Source: Alphaproteobacteria bacterium
GTDB taxonomy: Bacteria > Pseudomonadota > Alphaproteobacteria > Rhizobiales > Beijerinckiaceae
Reading direction: 5' to 3'
DNA: 64,000 nt
Assembly (NCBI GenBank): GCA_016869595.1
Contig: VGDT01000007.1
Span: 1-64,000 of the forward strand
Both the position numbers and the translations under genes were made by a program. Numbering within the stretch: position 1 is the stretch's first letter; each line of letters begins with the position of its first letter. Shown piece by piece: positions 56,080 through 64,000 of the stretch. The notes under the pieces are model-generated. The model was not told the origin of the DNA. It searched no databases and saw nothing but the letters and a program-made list of their open reading frames with translations.

Positions 56080-57159
56080 ATGACCGACATCGCCAAGCTC
56101 GAAGAAGACACGCTGCGCCAGATCGACGAGGCCGCCGACGAGGCGGCGCTCGAAGCCGTGCGCCTCTCGGCGCTGGGCAAGAAGGGCGCGATCTCGGCGC
56201 TGCTCGCGACGCTTGGCAAAATGTCGCCCGAGGACCGCAAGACCGAAGGCGCGAAGATCAACGCGCTCAAGGACAAAGCGGTTGAGGCGATCGCCGCGCG
56301 ACGCGAGTCGCTCGCCGAAGCGGCGCTGGAAATGCGCCTTAAGGCCGAGACGCTCGATGTGACTCTGCCCGCCGCGACGAGCCCGCTGGAGCGCGGGCGC
56401 ATTCACCCGATTTCGCAAGTGACCGACGAACTCGCGATCATCTTCGCCGATATGGGCTTCGCCGTCGCCGAAGGGCCGGATATCGAGAGCGACGACTATA
56501 ATTTCACCAAGCTCAACTTCCCTGAAGGGCATCCCGCCCGGGAAATGCAGGACACATTCTTTCTGACGGCGGAGTCAGGCGAGAAACGGCTGCTGCGCAC
56601 CCATACGAGCCCGGTGCAGGTGCGCACCATGTTGTCGCAAAAGCCGCCGATCCGCGTCATCTGTCCCGGCCGGGTCTATCGCTGCGACTTCGACCAGACC
56701 CATACGCCGATGTTCCATCAGATCGAGGGACTCGTCATCGACGAGACGACGCATCTTGGGCATCTCAAATGGACGCTGGAAGAATTCTTAAAGAGCTTCT
56801 TCGAAGTGAAGGGCGTGAAGCTGCGCTTTCGTCCGTCCTTCTTCCCCTTCACAGAACCGTCGATGGAGGTCGACGTTCAGTGCCGGCGTCAGGGCGGAGA
56901 AATCCGCTTCGGCGAGGGCGAGGATTGGATGGAGATTTTGGGCTGCGGCATGGTGCATCCCAATGTGCTTAAGAACTGCGGCATCGATCCCGACCGCTAC
57001 CAGGGCTTCGCCTTTGGCGTGGGCGTCGACCGGCTGGCGATGCTCAAATATGGCATGTCGGATCTGCGCGCCTTCTTCGACGCTGATACGCGTTGGCTGG
57101 AGCATTATGGATTCAGGCCGCTCGACTTCCCGACGCTTGCCGGCGGGTTGAGCAACTAA
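56080..57159 (+). CDS. pheS: Phenylalanine--tRNA ligase alpha subunit
   Basis: Catalytic (alpha) subunit of the alpha2-beta2 PheRS. N-terminal coiled-coil arm (residues 1-90; [21 protein letters not shown]), then the class II core: motif 1 around [19 protein letters not shown], motif 2 with [20 protein letters not shown], motif 3 [19 protein letters not shown]. The Phe-site segment [20 protein letters not shown] is intact. 359 residues is normal. The ATG follows an R4 repeat; pheT is 206 bp downstream behind a split R3 repeat. Confidence 0.96.
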   Translation: MTDIAKLEEDTLRQIDEAADEAALEAVRLSALGKKGAISALLATLGKMSPEDRKTEGAKINALKDKAVEAIAARRESLAEAALEMRLKAETLDVTLPAATSPLERGRIHPISQVTDELAIIFADMGFAVAEGPDIESDDYNFTKLNFPEGHPAREMQDTFFLTAESGEKRLLRTHTSPVQVRTMLSQKPPIRVICPGRVYRCDFDQTHTPMFHQIEGLVIDETTHLGHLKWTLEEFLKSFFEVKGVKLRFRPSFFPFTEPSMEVDVQCRRQGGEIRFGEGEDWMEILGCGMVHPNVLKNCGIDPDRYQGFAFGVGVDRLAMLKYGMSDLRAFFDADTRWLEHYGFRPLDFPTLAGGLSN

Positions 57160-57172
57160 CGACAAGCTCCCC

Positions 57173-57327
57173 GCGTCATGGCCGGGCTTGTCCCGGCCAT
57201 CCACGCCGAGACGCACGGTAATCGAGACGCACAGTAATAGAGACACGAGACAAAAATGGCGCCGCTCACTTTCATCACTTCGCAGCCTCACGGCGTGGAT
57301 GCCCGCGACAAGCGCGGGCATGACGTG
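57173..57327. repeat. Split palindromic repeat (family R3) with a 16-bp tandem repeat inside
   Basis: R3 arms at 57173-57207 (CGTCATGGCCGGGCTTGTCC) and 57293-57327 (GCGACAAGCGCGGGCATGAC) are pushed apart by about 85 bp. Within this insert lie two 16-bp tandem units beginning GAGACGCACGGTAATC (57208-57223, 57224-57239) and a partial third. Confidence 0.8.
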
Positions 57328-57365
57328 CGGGAGATCGCGGCACCGCGCAACATTGAAGCCGGCAA

Positions 57366-59777
57366 ATGAAATTCACCCTCTCCTGGCTCAAGGAACATCT
57401 CGACACAACGGCCTCGCTCGGCGAGATTGTCGAAACGCTGACGCGCATCGGCCTCGAAGTCGAATATGTGCATGATCCCGCCGCGCTGCTGAAAGACTTC
57501 ACCATCGCCAAGGTCATTGAGGCGAAGCCGCATCCAAACGCCGACCGTCTGCGCGTCTGCATGGTCGATACGGGAACGGGCGCGCCAGTGCAGGTCGTCT
57601 GCGGCGCGCCGAATGCGCGCACCGGCATGAAGAGCGTCTTCTCGACGCCGGGAACTTACATCCCCGGAAAGAAGATCACGCTCGGCAAGGGCGTCATCCG
57701 CGGCGTCGAATCGCTCGGCATGTTATGCTCTTCGGCCGAACTTGAACTTTCCAACGATCATGAAGGCATCATCGATCTGCCTGAGGACGCGCCAGTCGGC
57801 GCTGTCTATGCGCAATGGGCGGGGCTCGACGATCCGATCATCGAGATCAATCTGACGCCCAATCGCCCCGACGCCGCCGGCGTCTACGGCATTGCGCGCG
57901 ACCTCGCCGCGGCGGAGCTCGGGGTCCTCAAGAACAAGGACATTCTGCCGGTCGAGGGCAAATTCCCCTGCCCCGTTCGCGTGACGCTCGACTTTGCGGA
58001 AGCAGACAGGCATCTCGCGCCTTTCTTCGGCTTGCGTCTCGTGCGCGGCGTCAAGAACGGACCGAGTCCCCATTGGCTCCAGGCGCGCTTACGCGAGATC
58101 GGCCTTCGTCCGATCAACGCGCTCGTCGACATCACCAATTTCTTGACCTTTGACCGCGCGCGCCCGCTCCACGTCTTCGATGCGAAAAAGGTAAAGGGCG
58201 ATCTCGTCGTGCGCCGCGCGCGAAACGGCGAGACGCTGCTTGCGCTCGACGGTCGAACCTATGAGCTCGACGACAGTATGGTCGTCATCTGCGACGACAA
58301 CGGGCCTGAATCGCTTGCGGGCGTCATGGGCGGCGAAGCGTCGGGCTGCGATGAGTCGACGACCGACGTGCTGATCGAGACGGCGCTATGGGACCCGATG
58401 AATATCGCGCACACCGGCCGCAAACTCGGCATCGTCACCGACGCGCGCTATCGCTTCGAACGCGGCGTCGATCCCGCTTTCGCGCTTCCGGGCATTGAAC
58501 TCGCGACGCAGCTCGTGCTCGAATTCTGCGGCGGCGAGCCGTCTGAACTCACGCTCGCCGGCGTCGTGCCGCGCGAGCCGCGCGTCATCGATTTCCCCTG
58601 GAACGAGATTAAGCGTCTCGCCGGAATCGCCGTCGAGCCCGCACAAGCGACCGTTATTCTCGAACGCCTCGGCTTCACCGTTGAGAAGTCCGGCGCGGAT
58701 GCGCGCATCACCGTCCCGACTTGGCGTCCCGACATCGAGGGCAAGGCCGACATCGTCGAGGAAGTCGTGCGCATGATCGGCGTCGACAATGTGCCTTCGA
58801 CGCCGCTGCCCCGCGCCGACGGCGTGGCGCCGCCCGTGCTGACTCTAATGCAGAAGCGCGCGCGCAACGCGCGCCGCGCGCTCGCCGGCCAGGGACTCGT
58901 CGAGGCGGTGACATGGTCCTTCGTCTCGAAGGAGCAAGCGGAAGCCTTCGGCGGCGGCAAGCCGGCGTTGGCGCTCGCCAATCCGATCGCCGCCGATCTA
59001 TCGGACATGCGGCCGAGCCTGTTGCCGGGCCTCGTTGCGGCGGCCGGCCGCAACGCCGCGCGCGGACTTGGCGATCAGAACCTGTTCGAAGTCGGCCAGA
59101 TCTTCCTCGACGCCGCCGAGACCGGCCAACGCATCGCGGCGGCCGGGGTGCGGCGCGGACTCGCCGGCGCCGGGCGTCACTGGTCCGAACCGGCGCGAGA
59201 TGCCGGCGCCTTCGACGCCAAGGAAGACGTAATGGCGCTGCTCGGCGCGCTCGGCGTCCCGACCGGCGGCTTGCAGATCGTTCCGGGCGGCCCCCCATGG
59301 TTTCATCCCGGCCGCTCAGCGACGCTGCAATTCGGCCCGAAGACGATCGTCGGGCATTTCGGCGAGTTGCACCCCCGAGCGCTGAAAACGATGGACGTCG
59401 AAGGTCCGGTCGCGGCTTTCGAGATCATTCTCGATACGCTCCCCGCTCCAAAGGCGAAGCCGACGAAGATCAAACCGAAACTCGATATTTCCGATCTTCA
59501 GCCGGTTTCACGCGATTTCGCCTTCATCGTCGATCAGGCCAGCCAGGCTGGCGATTTGGTGAAGGCTGCGCAGAGCGCTGACCGGGCCTTGATCACAGAT
59601 GTCGCCGTTTTCGACGTCTATGAAGGCAAAGGCGTGCCGGAGGGCAAAAAATCCATCGGTCTCGCCGTCACGCTGCAGCCGCGCGAGAAGACGCTGACCG
59701 ACACGGAGATCGAGGCGGTGGCGCAGAAAATCGTAGCTGAGGCGGAAAAGAAATGCGGCGCGACGCTCAGAGGATGA
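57366..59777 (+). CDS. pheT: Phenylalanine--tRNA ligase beta subunit
   Basis: Beta subunit of PheRS with tRNA binding and editing functions. The 803 residues show the usual domain order: N-terminal EMAP/OB domain ([20 protein letters not shown]), B3/B4 editing domain ([20 protein letters not shown]), B5 domain, class II-like core ([20 protein letters not shown]-like: [12 protein letters not shown]), and the C-terminal anticodon-binding ferredoxin-like domain ([16 protein letters not shown]). ATG at 57366. Its stop overlaps the ATG of a small downstream frame (ATGA). Confidence 0.96.
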   Translation: MKFTLSWLKEHLDTTASLGEIVETLTRIGLEVEYVHDPAALLKDFTIAKVIEAKPHPNADRLRVCMVDTGTGAPVQVVCGAPNARTGMKSVFSTPGTYIPGKKITLGKGVIRGVESLGMLCSSAELELSNDHEGIIDLPEDAPVGAVYAQWAGLDDPIIEINLTPNRPDAAGVYGIARDLAAAELGVLKNKDILPVEGKFPCPVRVTLDFAEADRHLAPFFGLRLVRGVKNGPSPHWLQARLREIGLRPINALVDITNFLTFDRARPLHVFDAKKVKGDLVVRRARNGETLLALDGRTYELDDSMVVICDDNGPESLAGVMGGEASGCDESTTDVLIETALWDPMNIAHTGRKLGIVTDARYRFERGVDPAFALPGIELATQLVLEFCGGEPSELTLAGVVPREPRVIDFPWNEIKRLAGIAVEPAQATVILERLGFTVEKSGADARITVPTWRPDIEGKADIVEEVVRMIGVDNVPSTPLPRADGVAPPVLTLMQKRARNARRALAGQGLVEAVTWSFVSKEQAEAFGGGKPALALANPIAADLSDMRPSLLPGLVAAAGRNAARGLGDQNLFEVGQIFLDAAETGQRIAAAGVRRGLAGAGRHWSEPARDAGAFDAKEDVMALLGALGVPTGGLQIVPGGPPWFHPGRSATLQFGPKTIVGHFGELHPRALKTMDVEGPVAAFEIILDTLPAPKAKPTKIKPKLDISDLQPVSRDFAFIVDQASQAGDLVKAAQSADRALITDVAVFDVYEGKGVPEGKKSIGLAVTLQPREKTLTDTEIEAVAQKIVAEAEKKCGATLRG

Positions 59778-60157
59778 CCGACCGTCACTGCGAGCGAAGC
59801 GAGGCAATCCAGCATTGTGAGCCAAGCCCTGGATTACTTCGTCGCTTCGCTCCTCGCAATGACGGCCTCTGGATCGCGCTGGTGGTGAGTCTCCTGGGCA
59901 TTCCCGCCGTCGCCGCGCCGCGCTCCATAGCCGACTGCGAGAAGATTCAGGACGCCGACGCCTATAATCGCTGCCTCGCCTCTTTTGGGCCGACGCGCGG
60001 TCAGCACGGCGCGACCTATCCCGGCATGGCCTCGGAAGGGGGTGGGGGCAAAGGCTCGGGCCGCGCCTCCCGCGCGGCGTCGCGCTTCGGAGGAACCCAG
60101 CTGTCCTATGGCCGCGGCGGCCGCATACGGATGGAATTCACGCCCGGACGACGGTGA
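59774..60157 (+). CDS. Small exported protein, N-terminus encoded by a repeat
   Basis: An open frame of 127 residues that overlaps pheT by ATGA. Residues 3-31 are encoded by an R6 palindromic repeat ([20 protein letters not shown]), after which comes a typical signal-peptide core [17 protein letters not shown] and a mature part beginning [20 protein letters not shown] with two Cys, ending in a Gly/Arg-rich tail. The real gene probably starts inside or just after the repeat (for example GTG 59882), which would give a protein of about 92 residues. It resembles small alphaproteobacterial exported proteins of unknown function. Confidence 0.6.
   Translation: MTDRHCERSEAIQHCEPSPGLLRRFAPRNDGLWIALVVSLLGIPAVAAPRSIADCEKIQDADAYNRCLASFGPTRGQHGATYPGMASEGGGGKGSGRASRAASRFGGTQLSYGRGGRIRMEFTPGRR
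59780..59866. repeat. Palindromic repeat of the CERSEAIQ type (family R6)
   Basis: CCGTCACTGCGAGCGAAGCG...GGCAATCCAG on the left; CTGGATTACTTCGTCGCTTC...CTCGCAATGACGG on the right. This is a well-known alphaproteobacterial element. It is located just after pheT and partly inside the next reading frame. Confidence 0.85.
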
Positions 60158-60674
60158 TTGCCGGCGTTAATGCCATTGAATAAAGCGAAAAACACTATTT
60201 TTGCCTCTTGGCAAACCGCTCAGGCCCCCTTAAATAAGGCCCTCCGGGGCTGGCCAATCGACCTGCGGCCCCGTTTTCAGATTTGAGCTTCCGCCTGAAC
60301 CGAAGTCGCTTCAAGGACTTAGGAAAGGGCGGTGGATAGGCCGGCGGACCCGGGGTTCTTCCTCGTGTCTTGTCCGGCCATGTCCTGTCCGAGACTGCCG
60401 GCGCGCGCAAGGGGCTTTACGCCCTGAAGCGGCTCAATCGGCCCGATCGAAGACGGAGCGATCCGTCGTCTTGAAGGCGGCCTGCATAGACGGGGAAACC
60501 GGAATTTTAAAGGCCGCAATCGGCTCGCCCCGCAAGCGTCCTTCGAATTTGGTTCGCGCCCCTTCAACCGTCGCGGCTCGCCCGTGACGGGGACAGGATC
60601 TACGGCGCCGCTCGCCTCAAGCGAGCGGCATTGTCGCAACCGGCGGGATTTTCCCGCCAGTAGAGAGAGCAACC
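60158..60674 (+). promoter_or_regulatory. Long structured leader of the rplJL-rpoB operon (L10 leader)
   Basis: Over 500 bp without a gene. Perfect hairpins: GACGGA-GCGA-TCCGTC (60452-60467, a GNRA tetraloop), GCCGCTCGC-CTCAA-GCGAGCGGC (60607-60629) and GGCGGGA-TTT-TCCCGCC (60642-60658), the last 16 nt before rplJ. This is where the autoregulatory L10 leader is found in bacteria, in which L10(L12)4 binds a kink-turn; I infer that role from position and structure. No rplK or rplA precedes it. Confidence 0.6.
60208..60236 (+). promoter_or_regulatory. Candidate sigma-70 promoter of the rplJL-rpoB operon
   Basis: TTGGCA (60208-60213), a 17-bp spacer, and TAAATA (60231-60236). It would start a transcript near 60243 with a leader of about 430 nt. 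Confidence 0.5.
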
Positions 60675-61190
60675 GTGGACAGAGCGGAGAAACAGGAAGC
60701 GGTCGCGGCATTGCGCGAAGTCTTTTCGAAGACTGGCGTCGTCGTCGTCGCTCACTACTCCGGCCTGACCGTGGCCCAGCTGCAAAACCTGCGCAAGCAG
60801 GCCCGCAATGCTGGCGCGACGGTCCAGGTCGCAAAGAACCGCCTCGCCAAGATCGCTCTCGATGGCGCCGACGTCGCCTCCATCGCGCCCCTGCTCAAGG
60901 GGCCGACCCTGATCGCCTATTCGGACGATCCGGTGGCGGCGCCGAAAGTCGCCGTGGCCTTCGCTAAGGATCACAACAAGTTTGTCATCCTCGGCGGCGC
61001 CATGGGCAAGACTGCTCTGAATCCGGACAGCGTCAAGTCGCTCGCGACGATGCCGTCCCTCGACGAACTGCGCGGCAAGCTCGTGGGCCTCATCCAGGTG
61101 CCCGCGACCAAGATCGCTCAGCTCTCCACCGCGCCGGCCGCCAAGCTTGCGCGCGTGTTCGGGGCCTACGCCAACCGAGACGCGGCCTAA
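60675..61190 (+). CDS. rplJ: 50S ribosomal protein L10
   Basis: Base of the ribosomal stalk; carries L7/L12 dimers and represses its own operon by binding the leader RNA. N-terminal domain with [55 protein letters not shown]; the C-terminal helix that holds L12 follows. 171 residues is typical of alphaproteobacteria. GTG start at 60675 with GAGAGAG upstream. rplL follows after 42 bp. Confidence 0.96.
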   Translation: MDRAEKQEAVAALREVFSKTGVVVVAHYSGLTVAQLQNLRKQARNAGATVQVAKNRLAKIALDGADVASIAPLLKGPTLIAYSDDPVAAPKVAVAFAKDHNKFVILGGAMGKTALNPDSVKSLATMPSLDELRGKLVGLIQVPATKIAQLSTAPAAKLARVFGAYANRDAA

Positions 61191-61232
61191 GAGGCCATCA
61201 CGCAGAACCAAATTCAAAGGACGTCAAAAATC

Positions 61233-61616
61233 ATGGCAAATCTGGAAAAGATCGTCGAAGACCTCTCGGCGCTTACCGTTCTCGAAGCGGCTGAGCTCGC
61301 CAAGATGCTTGAAGAAAAGTGGGGCGTCTCTGCCGCCGCCGCTGTCGCCGTCGCCGCCGCGCCGGGCGCAGGTGGCGGAGCCGCCGCTCCGGCCGCCGAG
61401 GAGAAGACCGAGTTCAACGTGATCCTGGCTGCGGCCGGCGAGAAGAAGATCGAGGTCATTAAGGAAGTGCGCGCGATTACCGGCCTCGGCCTGAAGGAAG
61501 CCAAGGACCTGGTCGAAGGCGCGCCCAAGCCCGTCAAGGAAGGCGCTGGCAAGGAAGAGGCCGAAAAGATCAAGGCCGCCCTCGAGAAGGTCGGCGCCAA
61601 GGTCGAACTCAAGTAA
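61233..61616 (+). CDS. rplL: 50S ribosomal protein L7/L12
   Basis: Stalk protein that recruits translation GTPases. N-terminal dimerisation domain ([38 protein letters not shown]), Ala/Gly hinge (residues 35-55) and the C-terminal globular domain ([40 protein letters not shown]). 127 residues is normal. AAAGGACG precedes the ATG. Confidence 0.97.
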   Translation: MANLEKIVEDLSALTVLEAAELAKMLEEKWGVSAAAAVAVAAAPGAGGGAAAPAAEEKTEFNVILAAAGEKKIEVIKEVRAITGLGLKEAKDLVEGAPKPVKEGAGKEEAEKIKAALEKVGAKVELK

Positions 61617-61803
61617 TTCCTTCCGCCGCCGCTTATGGCGGCGCTGCGATTGCCGCAGTCCCGGCGCGCTGGGGCTGCGGCCAACAAAAAAGAAGGCGCT
61701 CACGGACGCGGGACCCACGCCGCAATGAAGAGCGCCTGACGGGCAAGGGACCTCTCGCAGCGGGACGGTCGGCCCTCATGAAGAAAGAGGCTCGAAAGGC
61801 GAC
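61617..61803 (+). promoter_or_regulatory. rplL-rpoB intergenic region with hairpins (attenuator/processing site)
   Basis: 187 bp with three inverted repeats: CGCCGCC/GGCGGCG (61624-61643), GCCGCAG/CTGCGGC (about 61652-61681), and GGCGCTC/GAGCGCC around 61694-61737. None has a T-run, so partial termination or RNase processing, as known for the rplL-rpoB gap of other bacteria, is more likely than full termination. GAAAG/GAGG elements precede rpoB. Confidence 0.5.

Positions 61804-64000
<2,197 letters not shown>

Noticed and set aside
60319-60834. Minus-strand open frame over the rplJ leader
   Set aside because: Ser/Arg/Pro-rich product without motifs, overlaps rplJ and the structured leader; more likely non-coding.

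Overview
This window is a 64 kb stretch of GC-rich, gene-dense chromosome from an alphaproteobacterium, most likely of the order Hyphomicrobiales (Rhizobiales). The evidence is the DUF1476 (F1-ATPase zeta-type) gene next to purC, the leuS-lptE-holA operon, the parvulin/argJ/mutT neighbourhood, ParE, XerC, RpoH and GlnE of alphaproteobacterial type, and several families of intergenic palindromes typical of the group (including the element whose translation reads CERSEAIQ). A methylotroph-type family such as Methylocystaceae or Beijerinckiaceae fits the overall style, but no methane or methanol oxidation gene is present, so family level is only inference. Coding density is high, both strands are used, and I found no tRNA, rRNA, CRISPR array, transposase or prophage.

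Layout. 1-6.7 kb: the end of enolase, valS, a secreted phosphodiester-glycosidase-like protein, ribB with a degenerate RibA-like tail, and xerC. 6.7-9.8 kb: DUF1476 gene diverging from the purine block purC-purS-purQ, which is interrupted by a Uma2-family gene. 10-11.5 kb: an HxlR regulator diverging from a VOC-fold gene and a DUF1428 gene whose 5' end is frameshifted by a 4-bp duplication. 11.5-16.6 kb (minus strand): leuS-lptE-holA and an HdeD-like membrane protein. 16.7-20 kb: PLP-binding YggS protein, L,D-transpeptidase, an atypical OmpR-type response regulator and a stand-alone cyclic-nucleotide-binding protein. 20-29 kb: phosphoglucomutase, DUF2235 hydrolase, xseB, a long CDF cation exporter, glyoxalase I, an unrecognised small gene behind a hairpin-rich leader, DedA, DUF2244, nth and a DUF815 ATPase. 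29-42.9 kb: glnE, a parvulin, a patatin-like phospholipase, argJ, HAD hydrolase, a lipoprotein, mutT, DUF2252, an HWE-type histidine kinase and parE. 43-46.2 kb: a membrane alpha/beta hydrolase, a DUF6790-like membrane protein, a diiron MBL-fold protein and a Cys-rich miniprotein. 46.6-49 kb: a NitT/TauT-type ABC importer. 49-55.8 kb: SDR, rpoH, DUF853 ATPase, a Sco protein, a YgjP-type metalloprotease and a phosphate acyltransferase. 56-64 kb: pheST, a small secreted protein, then the rplJ-rplL-rpoB operon with a long structured leader; rpoB runs off the right edge.

Most of the window is housekeeping: three tRNA synthetases, replication and repair (holA, parE, nth, xseB, xerC), transcription (rpoB, rpoH), ribosomal stalk, purine, riboflavin and arginine synthesis, and nitrogen control (glnE). 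The accessory layer consists of single genes inserted into conserved blocks (Uma2 in the pur cluster, patatin between parvulin and argJ, DUF2235 beside pgm) and many palindromic repeats, two of which appear to have become part of the N-terminal coding sequence of neighbouring genes. I see no complete new multi-gene defence or biosynthetic system. The most unusual signals are the four-hairpin leader of the unknown gene at 25.7 kb, the frameshifted DUF1428 gene, the repeat-encoded N-termini, and an rplJL-rpoB operon without rplK-rplA in front of it.
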